A stretch of 64,000 nucleotides of DNA from Exophiala sp. HKRS030. Its lineage: Eukaryota > Ascomycota > Eurotiomycetes > Chaetothyriales > Herpotrichiellaceae. Shown here one piece after another: positions 23,298-35,785 of this stretch (position 1 is the first letter of the stretch; each line of letters begins with the position of its first letter). Below the pieces are notes generated by a model. That model searched no databases and was not told the DNA's origin. It was given only the letters and a program-made list of their open reading frames with translations. The stretch covers positions 5,022,001 to 5,086,000 of the forward strand of contig JAHWDD010000005.1 of assembly GCA_023897205.1 (NCBI GenBank). Reading direction: 5' to 3'. Position numbers and translations under genes: made by a program.

Positions 23298-24701
23298 TTA
23301 CACCAATTTCAACAAGCCATCGAGGTTGATGCTCTTTGGTCGTTCGATAGGCAGACCAAGAGCTCGGTCCCAGATCAATTGTGCCAAAGGACCGAGACCT
23401 CTGCTGACGCCGAAAGTCACCGTGTAGTACAATGGGTCTTGGAAACCATAATGATGGAAAAGTACACCCGATGCACTGTCGACATTAGGATGAGGATTCT
23501 TGGTCTTGCCGTGCTCGGTGAGTACGCCTGGGGCGATTTCGCTATTCTTCTTGACCAAGCGATACACAGGATTGTTGGCGATATCCTCGCGGGCATCACC
23601 GAAGTCGATAAGAGCCTTGAAACGTGGATCGGGTTTACGAAGTACGCCGTGGCCATAGCCGGGAACCACTTGTCCAGACTTCAAGGTAGCCCACAAGTAG
23701 TCACTGACATCCTTGTCTGTGAAGTTCTTGCCAATAGATGCTTGCATCTTCAAAATCCAACGAAGCACTTCCTGGGCAGCTAAACCGTGGAGCGGGCCAG
23801 CCAAACCGAGGAGACCTGCCGAGTAGGACAAGAATGGGTCGGAAAGAGCAGATCCAACCAAATGTGTCGCGTGGGCAGAAACATTCCCACCTTCGTGGTC
23901 ACCATGCAGAGCCAGGTACAGACGCAAGAGATCTTGGAAACCTTCGTTCTCCTTTCCAGGCTTTCCTAGGAGTTTGGCAAAGTTATAAGCCCAATCTTGG
24001 TCCTTATCCAAGGGTAAATCAAGGGCAGCCTTGTCGAAAATGGCAGCAGCAACACGAGGTAACTTTGCTAGGAGACTGATGGAGTCGTCGAAGGTAGGCT
24101 CCCAATAGTCAGCCTTGTTCAACCCGTCGGCATACTTCTTCGCAAAAGAGGACTCAGTGTTTAGAGCTGCGACTGCGACTGCCAATTGTGTCATCGGATG
24201 AACATTCTTGTCAAAGCCTCTGAGCAAAGTTACGACATGAGCAGGGAGCTCAGCCTTCTCGGCCAATTCGCGAGAGAAGGCCCGGACTTGGGTCTCGGAG
24301 GGAGTCTGGCCCGTCAAAAGAAGCCAAAACATAGCCTCTGGTAGCATTTCAGTTCCAGAAGTACCCTTGGGCAGTTCTCGTTGGCAATCTGCGATTGTCT
24401 TGCCGTGGAATCGAATTCCTTCCTCGGCATCCAAGACTGAACCTTCCCAGACCATGGACTTGAGTGTTCTCATGCCGCCAATGACTTGTCCGACAGTCAC
24501 ATCTCCAATCTTCTTGTCGGAGTGTGCCTTGACCTGCTTCAAAAGCTCACGCTTTTCGGGGATGATGGACTGAAGAGTAGCCTTCAGATCAGGTTCGGCG
24601 GCAGAGGCATAAGTGCGGTACGTGAAGGATGTGTAGGGACGCTTTGAGGAGGCACGCAACAGCCTGAGGGCATGCTGAGTGGTTCGTGTGCTCGTTGCCA
24701 T
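23298..24701 (-). CDS. mcsA: 2-methylcitrate synthase, mitochondrial
   Basis: Condenses propionyl-CoA with oxaloacetate to 2-methylcitrate, the entry step of propionate detoxification; it also has citrate synthase activity in characterised fungi. Intronless, 467 aa, with a cleavable-looking mitochondrial presequence (RLLRASSKRPYTSF). Citrate synthase fold motifs: LALHGDHEGGNVSAH (about residue 265), AGPLHGLAAQEVLRW (about 304) and VVPGYGHGVLRKPDPR (about 351). I chose methylcitrate over ordinary citrate synthase because LALHGDHEGG, HATHLVGSALSDPFLSYSAG and FHGKTIADCQRELPKG match the fungal McsA group. Fungal citrate synthases instead have TIHSDHEGG, SSPMLSLAAG and related sequences. Its divergent neighbour encodes the last enzyme of the same cycle, which supports the call. 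Intact, no frameshift. Confidence 0.88.
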   Translation of the reverse strand: MATSTRTTQHALRLLRASSKRPYTSFTYRTYASAAEPDLKATLQSIIPEKRELLKQVKAHSDKKIGDVTVGQVIGGMRTLKSMVWEGSVLDAEEGIRFHGKTIADCQRELPKGTSGTEMLPEAMFWLLLTGQTPSETQVRAFSRELAEKAELPAHVVTLLRGFDKNVHPMTQLAVAVAALNTESSFAKKYADGLNKADYWEPTFDDSISLLAKLPRVAAAIFDKAALDLPLDKDQDWAYNFAKLLGKPGKENEGFQDLLRLYLALHGDHEGGNVSAHATHLVGSALSDPFLSYSAGLLGLAGPLHGLAAQEVLRWILKMQASIGKNFTDKDVSDYLWATLKSGQVVPGYGHGVLRKPDPRFKALIDFGDAREDIANNPVYRLVKKNSEIAPGVLTEHGKTKNPHPNVDSASGVLFHHYGFQDPLYYTVTFGVSRGLGPLAQLIWDRALGLPIERPKSINLDGLLKLV

Positions 24702-25512
24702 TGTGAACTGTGCTAGATCTTGTTGCTCAACAGGTTCCGATCGGTCGTCTAGCTTCTATCTGGAGAATGCAAGCAGTCTTGAACAAAGAGTAGAGAGGCA
24801 GGAATGGTGCGGGGTACAATGTCGATAGTGGCTACTCAAGGTCAACAATGAGCTTGAGGAAGGGGTAGCTGGAAGTTTTGTGTTTTCCTGGACTACAGGA
24901 ATAATTAAAAAGGATCAGTGCAACCAGTGCGTCAGGAGGCAAGTAAGAATTCGGAGCTTGTGAGCCGTTAAGAAATGATCGAGTACCTGACACTGAAGTG
25001 CATTGGCCCAGGAATTTACGCTGATTGTTCGGGCTGGAGCCTCTTGGCCTAAGAAAGCTGTAGCAAACCCAAGGTTCCCCGAACTAACCGAATCCCTCGG
25101 CATCTCCAGCTTCTCCTTGAAGGTGTTGACTCCCTTTGGCCCAGCGAATCATATTCATACTACGACCACTCGGCCCGAAGCCGGTCTTCTGCGCGACTTT
25201 TCACATCCTCACATCTTCTCCGCCTCGGACTGCGGAGTAAAAGTACCAATAACTGCCATTCGAGCCTCAAACCAATGGTTCCCATCCTACTCTTATAGTG
25301 CGAATTGCTGAGTCGACTTGATCTCGGGCCTTGTGGGAGGAGACTTGTTCTTGAAAATTCATTGAGATTCTCCCTGTATTTGCCATTCCTGACAAAGCAC
25401 TCAAAGCACCAGGCTCTTTAAAATCCTTGGGATGCTTCGTCCTTGACTCGTTTTCATATCTCTAGAACAAAAGTTGTACAGTACATTGTCTTGGTTTTAG
25501 ACGGAGACAGCT
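24702..25512. promoter_or_regulatory. shared divergent promoter of the methylcitrate-cycle pair
   Basis: 811 nt between the two start codons. No coding sequence is supported inside. The arrangement suggests joint induction on propionate or propionyl-CoA-generating substrates; I cannot name a confirmed binding site. Confidence 0.55.
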
Positions 25513-27294
25513 ATGTTATCACGAGTACCCAAGAGCCTCCCTAGGCTTGCAGCCAGAAGTATTGTACGGCCAGCCAACACAAGAACCTTCGTCGCCGCCA
25601 TGCCCCGACTGCTCTCCTCATTACCTTCCGTTCAGCCTCCAGTATCGTCCCAACTGCCTGCGGATTCATTTCAGCTGCTTTCCACAGAAGAGAAGGCCGG
25701 AAATGCTGAAGACTTGTTATTCAAACAACAAGTGGAGGAGGTCAAACAGTGGTGGAGCTCCCCACGGTACGAGGGGATCAAGAGACCCTATACACCCGAG
25801 GATGTGGTTAGCAAACGAGGAACGTTACAACAAACATATCCAAGCTCATTGATGGCCAGAAAACTGTTCAATCTGCTCAATGAAAGGGCCGCAGAGGGGA
25901 AGCCTGTGCATACAATGGGTGCAATTGACCCTGTCCAAATGACACAGCAAGCTCCTAACCAGGAAATCTTGTATGTCTCTGGCTGGGCTTGCTCTTCCGT
26001 TCTGACCACGACAAACGAGGTGTCTGCAGACTTTGGTGACTACCCTTACAACACCGTTCCGAACCAGGTGCAGAGACTCTTCAAGGCTCAACAGCTCCAC
26101 GATCGAAAGCATTTTGACGCTCGACAAAAGCTTAGCGCTGAAGAGAGAAAGAATACTCCTTACATTGATTATTTGCGACCGATTGTTGCAGACGGTGACA
26201 CAGGTCATGGTGGTCTATCAGCGGTCATCAAGTTGGCCAAACTCTTTGCTGAGAACGGCGCTGCCGCTGTCCATTTTGAAGACCAACTTCATGGAGGCAA
26301 GAAATGTGGTCATCTCGCCGGCAAGGTTTTAGTCCCTGTGGGAGATCATATCAACCGACTTGTTGCGGCGAGATTCCAGTGGGATCTCATGGGTGCGGAA
26401 AACCTCATTCTTGCACGAACAGATTCTGAGAGCGGTAAACTGTTGTCCAGTGCGGTAGACGTACGGGACCATGAGTTCATCCTCGGTATCACCGAGAAAA
26501 CCGAGCCTCTCGCCGAGGTACTTCAGGAAATGGAGCTTAGCGGAGCCGCAGGACCGGAGATCGACAAGTTTGAGTCTGCCTGGGTTAAAAATCACAAGCT
26601 AGTGACATTCGACGAAGCTGTTGAAGCACACATCAAGTCCGAAGGTGGCGATGCCACCGCATATCTGGCTCAAACAAAAGCCAACCGCAACTTGTCTCTC
26701 ACCAAACGTCGTGCCCTCAGCGAACAGTACACCAAGTCCCCAGTAAGCTGGTCTTGCGACGTCCCAAGAACGCGTGAAGGTTTCTATCATTACAAAGCTG
26801 GTCTTGAAGCGGCCACTAAACGTGCCATCGAATTCGCTCCCTATGCTGATCTTCTCTGGCTAGAGACTGCCACACCATCTGTGTCTAAGGCAGCTGGATT
26901 TGCTCGTGAGATCCGCGAGAAGCATCCAGGAAAGAAACTCGTCTACAACCTCAGTCCTTCCTTCAATTGGATGGGCCAAGGATTTGACGATGCGTCACTC
27001 AAATCTTTTGTATGGGATCTTGCAAAAGAAGGGTTTGTGCTTCAACTCATCTCCCTCGCCGGTCTCCATTCTACTGCTACCATCAGTGCTGAGCTTTCTC
27101 GCGGCTTCAAGGAGGATGGTATGCTCGCTTACGTCAATCTAGTCCAGAGCCGAGAGAAGGCTCTTGGCGTCGATGTGCTCACACATCAGAAGTGGAGTGG
27201 TGCTGCCTATATTGATGGGATTATTGGAGCAATCCAAAGTGGCAGCAGTGGCAGTAAAAGTATGGGTGACGGCAACACCGAGAAGGGGTTTTAA
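25513..27294 (+). CDS. mclA: 2-methylisocitrate lyase, mitochondrial (isocitrate lyase family, ICL2 type)
   Basis: Cleaves 2-methylisocitrate to pyruvate and succinate, the final step of the methylcitrate cycle. Intronless, 593 aa. The N-terminus is a mitochondrial presequence ([19 protein letters not shown]). The catalytic loop KKCGH, with Cys265, follows FEDQLHGG. Other family blocks are [18 protein letters not shown] and NLSPSFNW. It is assigned to the methylisocitrate branch rather than glyoxysomal isocitrate lyase for three reasons: the presequence, [20 protein letters not shown] in place of the usual ICL sequence, and the conserved tail [14 protein letters not shown] without a peroxisomal targeting signal. 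It lies divergent to 2-methylcitrate synthase. Intact. Confidence 0.9.
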   Translation: MLSRVPKSLPRLAARSIVRPANTRTFVAAMPRLLSSLPSVQPPVSSQLPADSFQLLSTEEKAGNAEDLLFKQQVEEVKQWWSSPRYEGIKRPYTPEDVVSKRGTLQQTYPSSLMARKLFNLLNERAAEGKPVHTMGAIDPVQMTQQAPNQEILYVSGWACSSVLTTTNEVSADFGDYPYNTVPNQVQRLFKAQQLHDRKHFDARQKLSAEERKNTPYIDYLRPIVADGDTGHGGLSAVIKLAKLFAENGAAAVHFEDQLHGGKKCGHLAGKVLVPVGDHINRLVAARFQWDLMGAENLILARTDSESGKLLSSAVDVRDHEFILGITEKTEPLAEVLQEMELSGAAGPEIDKFESAWVKNHKLVTFDEAVEAHIKSEGGDATAYLAQTKANRNLSLTKRRALSEQYTKSPVSWSCDVPRTREGFYHYKAGLEAATKRAIEFAPYADLLWLETATPSVSKAAGFAREIREKHPGKKLVYNLSPSFNWMGQGFDDASLKSFVWDLAKEGFVLQLISLAGLHSTATISAELSRGFKEDGMLAYVNLVQSREKALGVDVLTHQKWSGAAYIDGIIGAIQSGSSGSKSMGDGNTEKGF

Positions 27295-28666
27295 TCCCGA
27301 AACTTGACGTCAAGAGGGCAGACTGTCCTCTTCACCTGGTCCGGCATTGAATTCTCCTCACCATCGCGGCCCCGAGTAATATTTCGCATGCTCTCGCTCG
27401 TCGAACGCAACTTCAACCGATGCGTGCTTATGCACAGGAGATGTGGCCTCTGACCTGCCCAGACGATCCCGTTCAGAGCCATCAGTTTCTACCTGCAGAT
27501 CGTGCCAGGGCCAAAGGAGAGAGGTTATCAAGCCTCGTGAACTTCTCGACCCAAGGCACCGCATCCTCTCTTGACTTGATGGAAGAGCAACATCATTCAC
27601 GATCTAGATCCTTTGAACTAGAGGTTTCCAAACAAACGGTAGGTCAGGATGTATGGGTTTCATCACGATAAAAAGGCAAAGCACAGGCCCGGGAATTTGG
27701 GTCAGGCCGGTTGATAAAGGGACAAGCGGAAGTGCTGACTCAGCAAGGCTTGACCCCTGCCCCTCGCCAGGACTTCGAGTGTCTCACTTGTTCACTCGAT
27801 TTGTAGATCTTGGGGTTCAAGCAATGAATATATTTGATAGCAAATCTCTCCAGCTTGTTCCTCGCGGCATTCGAAATTCGTAGTAGTGGCAATGTGCGGC
27901 AGAAGTCAGCGGCAGCAATTGCGATGAGGGGATCCAGGAATCCTATGCCCTTTATCGCCTTTGTAGAGGGCTTGAGTATCTTATGTCAAGAAGAATTCGC
28001 TCGCAAATGAACAAATTATACAGATCTCGTGTTCAATTCAATTTTTGGCGTTTTTATTGCCGCTTTGGTCAATTGACCTTGCACCCAGTCCTGCCTTCTG
28101 ATGGGCAAGGCTGAGCATGACGTAGGATGGAGATTTGCATTATTTGACCCATCAAATTCTCCCGGCGTTAATTTCGATGCAAGTCACTAAAAGCCACTAG
28201 CTCCGAAAAGTTTTAGTTGTCGGATTCGCCGCTTATCGCTTATCAGCATAGCCCGAGTGCCCGAGGGGTTCCAGGGCTTAGGCTCGCTGGGCCACTGGAA
28301 ACTCGAGTGCCTCACACGCCGCTGTGTGGCCCTTTCCGTCATTTGGGCCTCGCCCGTCAGTGCGGCGGCCCTAGCCTGTAACGCTCCAAATTTTTCATAC
28401 GTGCCAACGTGCCAACGCTTGCGGGCGGATGAAAAAAGTGGCAGACTTCTAGATTCGCTGTCGCGGGCTGATTAAGATTTCTTCCCATACACTTCCTCAA
28501 CACCAGAGATTTCTGTCGGTTTTCCTTTACTTGTATTATTTGCATTCAGACTCTCCTCTCTGAACCTACATTATTAGGTATACATATCAGTCACTCGTCG
28601 ACTGCGTTTGCCTTGCTCTAACCCTCCCATTCGACGCATTTGGCCCCTGCCTGTCTCAACCAGAGC
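27295..28666. other. intergenic region
   Basis: 1,372 nt between two plus-strand genes. Short open frames only. The last 200 nt before the ABCF ATPase are pyrimidine-rich and look like promoter or leader. Confidence 0.4.
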
Positions 28667-31600
28667 ATGCCACATTTTGAAAGTCCTCCTCTGGCACCAG
28701 TCATGGCTGCCCCAGTGGTCGCCTCGAAGTCCAACTTCTCAGGTGTCTCCCCAACTTCTGAAGAAATATCCAGCCTCCTGAACACCATCCTCGATGCTGC
28801 CGAAGCCCAAGCGTCTCTCGATGCATCCTACGCTCTAACGAACCTCCTTATCCAGTCCGTTGGTGTTCGAGGGTTGCTCGCATACAATCTGATCGCCGAA
28901 ATCAAAAAGGCAGCAACAAACAAGAAACAAGATGCTAAAAGACTCGGCGCAATGTTCATCGTCGGGCCATGTTCGAACGATTCCCCCGGGAACAACCTTT
29001 GAGCGAAGTCGTCTTCCTCGTCCGTGATGGAGTTCTCCTGAATATTGCCCTTGATGCTCTAGCAGACAAGAACTCCTCCATTCGCGAGTCTGCTCAATAT
29101 GCCGTTGATGAGCTGTACAAAAATCTTGAGCCAGAATCCCTGGTCGTTGGTATGCTGCCAGCGCTGCAACAGTATCTAGCCAAGCCAACTGGAAAGTGGC
29201 AGGGTACCGTTGGCGCTTTCACGCTCATGGGAAAGATGGCAGACAAAGCGCAAATGGGTACTGGTAGCAAAGATGAGGAACAAGCCAAAGACGTTCTGAG
29301 AGAGTCTATGGGCAAGACACTGAAAGAACTCATCCCAATTGTCGAAGGAGGGATGCATGATCTCAAGGCTGAAGTCGCTAAAGCCGCATTCAAGACAATG
29401 ACCTCGCTCACAACGCTCCTACAGAACGATGATGTTGCTCCACGCATTCCACTGTTGATCGATACCATGAAGAACCCATCAGCACAGACCTTGCAGAAGG
29501 CGATTCATGCCCTCTCTCAAACCACCTTCGTGGCAATCGTTACATCTCCGGTGCTTGCCCTTCTTACCCCACTTCTGGAAAGAGCTTTGAATACCCCTTC
29601 AACTTCGCAGGAGGTGCTAAGACAAACAGTGGTGGTCGTGGAAAACCTGACCAAACTTGTTCACGATCCTGTTGAGGCGAGAACATTCCTCCCAAAACTG
29701 CAGCCCGGTGTTCAAAAGGTTAGAGATGGAGCGTCACTACCAGAAGTTAGAGAACTGGGCGAACGTGCAGTCAACGTCATGAAGAAAGCAATGGGTGATG
29801 ATAAGAACGGAGTGGCAAATGGTCAGATTGCGAGAACAACCACCGACGATGTGCTCAAAGTCCTCGACAGCCAGATCCGTGCCCAGGGCGGAATTCAAAA
29901 AGAAGACAGCGCTATCTGGAAAGATGGTCAAAGATATGTCTCTGAGCTGGTCAGAGAGGATGTCAACAGTCGCATTTTCAACCGCATCCCCAGCAGAGTT
30001 GGGCCATATCTCAAGTACTTGCTCCCAGACGACCACCGGACTGCTGTTGCCGAAGGAGTCCAAAAGTATTTTATCGAAGAAGACCATAAGAGATACGGAG
30101 CACCTGTGGTACAGAACCCCGATGAGATCGAAATTGTTAATGCAGAGTTTTCCCTTGCGTATGGTGGTATGCTGCTATTGTCCCATACCAATCTCCGTCT
30201 GGTGAAAGGACATCGTTACGGTCTCTGTGGTCGGAACGGTGCTGGAAAATCTACGCTCATGCGTAGTATCGCGGAGGGCAAACTGGAAGGCTTTCCCTCA
30301 AAAGATGTCCTAAGAACGTGCTTCGTCGAGCACAACCAAGGCGAGGATGCCGATATCAGCATCCTTGAATTCGTTGCAAAGGACCCCGAGATTGCAAAAG
30401 AGGGTCGGGAAAGGATCTCAGAGGTTCTCAGCGAGGTCGGCTTCACCGCTGGACCCGAAGGACGACAATCACACAAAGTCGGCTCTCTGTCAGGAGGATG
30501 GAAGATGAAGCTAGCCTTGGCCCGAGCCATGCTGATGCGCGCCGATGTCCTCCTTCTCGACGAACCGACCAATCATCTCGATGTTGCCAATGTCAAGTGG
30601 TTGGAGAAATATCTTCAAACTCATACGGAGATCACCTCATTGATCGTCTCTCACGATTCTGGCTTCCTCGACGCTGTCTGCACTGACATTCTTCACTACG
30701 AGCAAAAGAAACTTGTTCACTACACAGGCAACCTGGCCGCCTTTGTAAAAGTCAAGCCCGAAGCCAAAAGTTATTACACTCTGTCCGCCACCCAGATCCA
30801 GTTCAAGTTTCCACCTCCAGGTATTCTTTCAGGAGTCAAATCAAACACCAGAGCAATTATTCGTATGACAAACTGCAGCTTCACCTACCCTGGTGCCTCG
30901 AAGCCTAGTTTACAAGATGTTTCCTGTCAGTTGACTCTTTCGTCTCGCGTGGCTATCATTGGTGCGAACGGCGCAGGTAAATCAACACTTATCAAGCTGT
31001 TGACGGGAGAGACCATTCCTCAGACTGGTAAGGTTGAAAAGCATCCCAACTTGCGAATTGGCTATATCAAGCAACATGCACTTGAACATGTTGAGATGCA
31101 CTTGGAGAAGACCCCAAATCAGTACCTTCAATGGCGATATGCAAATGGAGATGATCGGGAGGTCCTAATGAAAGCGACTCGCGTCTTGACCGACGAGGAC
31201 AAGGCGCAGATGGAGAAGTGGATTGATCTAGGTGACGGTAAGGGACCACGACAAGTTGAGAACTTGATGGGTCGCCAGAAATACAAGAAGACATTCCAGT
31301 ATGAGGTCAAGTGGAGAAACATGCTCCCCAAATTCAACAGCCAGGTTTCCAGAGAGACTTTACTCGAGTGGGGATTCTCGAAGTTGATCCAAGAATTCGA
31401 CGATCACGAAGCTTCTCGAGAAGGTCTCGGCTACCGTATTCTCGAGCCCAAGGTGATTTCCAAGCACTTTGAGGATGTTGGTCTGGACCCTGAGATCGCC
31501 AACCACAATGAAATCTCTGGTTTGAGCGGTGGACAAAAAGTCAAAGTCGTCCTTGCAGGAGCCATGTGGAATAACCCTCATTTGCTTGTGCTTGACGAGC

Positions 31601-32078
31601 CTACCAACTTTTTGGATCGAGACTCACTCGGTGGTTTGGCTGTAGCTATTCGTGACTACAAAGGTGGTGTTGTCATGATCAGTCACAACGAGGAATTTGT
31701 CGGCGCCTTATGTCCTGAGCAGTGGCATGTCGCCGATGGCAAAGTCACGCACAAGGGTCTTTTAGCTATCGATCTTAATAGGTTCGAAGACTCACGCCCT
31801 GGCTCGAGCAATGTTAGCTCGGCAGTGTCAAGTGCAAATGCTTCGGCGGTGAACTCGGGTGCAGAGGACAACAGTGAAATGAAATTCAGGGCGAAAAAGA
31901 AGAAGAAGTTGACTCGAGCACAAATGAAAGAGCGCGAAGTCCGTCGCAGGTTGAGACAGTAAGTTGTTGATCCACTGAAGAATTTATTGAGCATTGCTGA
32001 CTTCTTTTCCTTAGCATTGAGTGGCTGAACAGTCCTAAAGGGACCCCTCATCCACCTGACACAGATGATGAGGCATAG
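28667..32078 (+). CDS. EF3-subfamily ABCF ATPase, New1/Elf1-like, one frameshift
   Basis: Cytosolic twin-cassette ATPase of the fungal EF3 family; the best fit is the New1 (S. cerevisiae)/Elf1 (S. pombe) branch, tied to ribosome function and mRNA export. Two exons (28667-31958, 32015-32078); 1118 aa. HEAT-type helices fill about 1-320. The first cassette has GRNGAGKSTLMRS, signature LSGGWKMKLALARAM and LLLDEPTNHLD. The second has GANGAGKSTLIKL, a chromodomain-like insertion around VKWRNMLPKFNSQVSRE, LSGGQKVKVVLAG and VLDEPTNFLD. A Lys-rich tail (RAKKKKKLTRAQMKERE) continues in exon 2 to HIEWLNSPKG. The frame breaks at GGG 28964-28966; one added base gives FIVGAMFERFPREQPLSEVV. It could be called a second EF3-like factor rather than EF3 itself, whose tail differs. 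Confidence 0.85.
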
Positions 32079-33216
32079 TCCAAGCAGCTTGTTATTTCCT
32101 GTTACGAATTTTCGACCATGGCACGGCGCTTTATGAGGTCGTTGGAGACATTTGATGCATGAAGCATGACGGTTCTTAGAAATGAAAGCATCGATCAATA
32201 GACTTGGCGTTGGACTTTTGTCCTCGAATGCGAGTTGATAAATTTAGAGACAATAAAACGGTTTATGATGGTGAAAGTAACAGATATCATCCTCGTCTGC
32301 AGTTTGGAACCGTGAGTGGCAAGTGTGGTGGTCGATATTGTAGCAGGGTCAATACCACGTGATTGACCAACGCACGCTTGTTGAAGCCAAGGATAGAGAA
32401 TGAGGAAAACTGTTCATCGCGACCTCGATTCAACATCCATGTGCCCATGTCCGAGATTCCAACCTTGTTCTGAAATTCGGTCTCATTTGCCCTCTTCCTG
32501 GCCAGGAACGCGTAGTTGCGTTTGCATGGACGCGATTTGTACTTGCTTGCAGTGTTTAGGTATGTACGTTATCGACAAGCCCTGTGCCACGGAGTCGAAG
32601 ACGTTCTAGCAAGAGGTGTGGCTTGCTGTTCGATAAACTCGCTTATGTCATAAGGTTTCACTCATGCCCAGCGGTCACTTTATCAGGATGTAAGACTGAA
32701 CATCCGTTGTTTGCTGCGGGAACGTTGCTCGAGTGACACGGAGGCTCTGGGCACCCAGTTTGCGAATCCCTTGAATATTGACTCAAAATGGTTGTGGAGG
32801 GATCATTGAAGGTGGTCCCGAGAGCTGCAATATACAGTAAGTCATCCCAAGCCCTGGGCTATTGGATCTGATGGAGGTGTCATATGAATTGTGAATTGTA
32901 GCAGCATCTGCTAACCTTTAGCTCCAACTTGTCGAGTCACAGTCGTTGTCCTTCTTGTCTCGTGTCCCAACATTGCTTCGATGACTTTATTGTTGTCCTC
33001 CTACGTTCATGTACTTCCACGATCGATTGTGGTGCCAAAGCTCGTGTCACGTTGTCTGTGATTTCTCTCAAGAGTTTAGTTAAGGCGGAAGTGGTTTGGT
33101 GCCTGATCGAGTGCTATTTTCTGGTCGAACTGTGTTATTTCTTCTCAGAACAGCACTTCTTCAATTCTGAACCTTCTGTCCGTGTTGACAATGAGCACTT
33201 GGATCAGATCTTCGCG
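32079..33216. other. intergenic region
   Basis: 1,138 nt. The frame of the downstream permease stays open back to about 32929, but MSLPPTSTG at 33217 is the natural start. No other gene recognised. Confidence 0.4.
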
Positions 33217-35221
33217 ATGTCGCTCCCACCAACATCGACAGGTGTATCGTCCTCTGTCGGAGATGCCCTTCATATCGACCTCAACGCCGATCAAGATGCG
33301 ATCAACCTCACGAACTTAGGATACAAGCAAGAAATGAAGCGAAATTTCTCTCTTTTCTCCGTCCTATCCATGGCATTCACTCTGACAAACTCTTGGTTCG
33401 GCATCTCTGCAGCCATGGTCACAGGAATCTCATCCGGTGGTCCCGTACTCTTGGTGTACGGAATCATCCTCGTCGCCCTGGTTACTTCATGTGCAGCCAT
33501 CTCCCTCTCCGAACTCGCTTCCGCGATGCCTGTTGCTGGTGGCCAGTACTTCTGGGCAAATGAATTGGCACCGAAGAGATATGCAAATTTTGCCAGCTAC
33601 TTGACTGGCTGGTTCGCCTGGGCTGGAAGCATCTTTACGACTTCGAGTGTCACATTGGCAATGGGAACAGCGGTCATGGGCTTGTACCAGGCCACCCATG
33701 AAGATTTGTGTGTTTTAATGCACTCTACCTCACGCGAGTTTGATATGCTAATGTTGGAATAGTGTCATCGAGACCTGGCATGTTCTTGTTGCGTACCAGT
33801 GTAAGTCAACTTGTCTGTTGATCAGCCTCCAGCCCACCGAAATCCGATCGTTATCGATTGTGAAGACTGCCTCTGCACTCCTCAAATGAACGCCGTTGTC
33901 ATTCGCTAACTCAGGTTTCCCAACTAGTGTTCAATGTTCTCGCATTCTTTTTCAATGTCCACGGCAAGACTCTCCCTCGAATAGCGACGGTAACACTGTG
34001 GATCTCACTCATCTCCTTTTCGGTGATAGTCGTCGCAGTCCCGAGCGCGGCGCCGGCTCACCAGCGAGCATCATTCGTCTTTACAAAATTCATGAACAAA
34101 ACCGGTTGGAAGGCTGACGGCATTGCATTCATAGTTGGACTGATGGCTCCCGAATGGGCGTTTGCTTGTTTGGACGCTGCAACTCATCTTGCCGAGGAAG
34201 TGCGCCAACCTGAGAGGAGGATCCCTGAAGCTATCTGCGGAACTGTCTTGATAGGATTCGTCACTGCGTGGACATTCGCGATCTCGATGATGTTTAGCAT
34301 TCAGGACCTCGATGCTGTTGTTTCCACACACACTGGAGTTCCCATAATCGAGATCTTCCGCCAATCCTTTTCACTCGTTGGTGTCTGCGCCTTGGAGACT
34401 TTAATTATCCTGACTGGGACGGGCTGTCTTATTGCATCTCACACTTGGCAATGTCGACTGTGTTGGAGTTTCGCCCGTGATGGTGGTCTGCCGGGTTACA
34501 GATTGCTCAAGAGGGTGAACTCTACGTTGGAAGTCCCTCTTGCAGCTCACATCTGCAGTACCATCATTGTTGGCATGGTTGGCTGCTTATATCTCGCAAG
34601 TAGTGCGGCATTCAACTCGTGAGTCCACTTTCAATCCACTTCTATCCAGGCCAGAAAAGTGATTCCAAACTGACAGTATCTTCAGACTCGTCACCGGCTG
34701 TATCGTCCTCCTCTACATCTCCTATTCGATCCCTGTGCTCTGTCTACTCATCAAAGGTCGAGAAAATATCCGCCACGGTCCTTTCTGGCTCGGCAAATTC
34801 GGCCTTCTGGCCAATTGTGTGCTACTCGCTTGGACGGCGTTCATACTTGTATTTTACAGTTTTCCTACTTTCATGCCTGCCAAAGCCTCCAGTAAGCATA
34901 TTCGCAAACTGCCACATCACAACTTGTGTTGATGTCACAATGACTGACAAATTCTCCCTGCTAGACATGAATTATATATCCGCCGTCTACATTGCTCTGG
35001 TCATCCTTGTTGCCATGGACTGGACTTTTCGTGGCCGTCACCATTTCCGAGGCCAGGAAGTTCGACATGAGCAAGCAGCCGAAGCCGAAAGACTGCGACA
35101 CCACGACAATCATGAGATGCTTAGCCAGGAATGTTCGAAACATGAAGGAAATACTTTGCAAACTTCTAGTGGTGGACCTGAAGCCAAGGTGATTGCTGAG
35201 GATGTCTCTACAACGAAATAG
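33217..35221 (+). CDS. APC-superfamily amino acid / GABA / choline permease
   Basis: Plasma-membrane transporter of the amino acid-choline transporter group (Uga4/Hnm1-like). Five exons (33217-33707, 33763-33800, 33928-34618, 34686-34891, 34965-35221) with consistent phases; 560 aa. A cytosolic N-terminus of about 45 residues contains the typical LGYKQEMKRNFSLFSVLSMAF. About 12 hydrophobic segments follow. Family blocks: TNSWFGISAAMVTGISSGGP, SELASAMPVAGGQYFW and GLMAPEWAFACLDAATHLAEEVRQPERRIP. The C-terminal tail is hydrophilic and His/Glu-rich. The 38-nt second exon is a microexon (IETWHVLVAYQ) that simple frame scanning would miss. Substrate not decidable from sequence. Intact. Confidence 0.85.
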
Positions 35222-35785
35222 AATCTGTGCGCAGTTTTGGAGAAGAAGACACAAAACAGCACTAAGTGTACCCTACTCTTTCGACACTGCATGATATTTC
35301 TGGCTCGACAATAGAGAGTGGCTACTGAGCGGTGGTAAGCCAGCTAGTTGGGGGAAAAGCCCTGAAGTGTACAGAGTCAACGAACCTTGGTGTCCAGCAC
35401 TCAGAAGAGACTCATGGCCATGACTCCAGAGCTGTAAAGATCGGAAAGGGAAGGGGCGTATGTGTATGAATCCACTATGAAGGCGGTGTCGCGAGGTAGG
35501 TCGATGTTCAAGGTTGTGCTCATCCTACATACACGGCCGCAATATACCCCCTACAAAGCAACACTGCGGGGTCTCTATCGAGATTGGCAGGACTATAGGC
35601 AATTCCAATCCCTGGGGATGATATGCCTTGGGTACATGACGAAACCCGCGTTTGTCAAATGCGAAAATGCAACGTCCGACTCAGACCGGCAGACGTCCCT
35701 GAAGATACAAATGTGCACAATATCATCCCATTATCCAACGTCCTCATCGCCCTCCCACAGTCCGCTACGAGCTTACGTCCAATCA
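35222..35785. other. intergenic region
   Basis: 564 nt between the permease 3' end and the 3' end of the Tyr/Asp-rich ORF. A plus-strand frame (35462-36148) runs through and over that ORF, but its Val/Ile/Ala-rich tail is a read-through of the opposite strand's repeats. Confidence 0.35.

Noticed and set aside
23298..24701. Ordinary mitochondrial citrate synthase
   Set aside because: Diagnostic blocks match fungal 2-methylcitrate synthase and the neighbour is methylisocitrate lyase.
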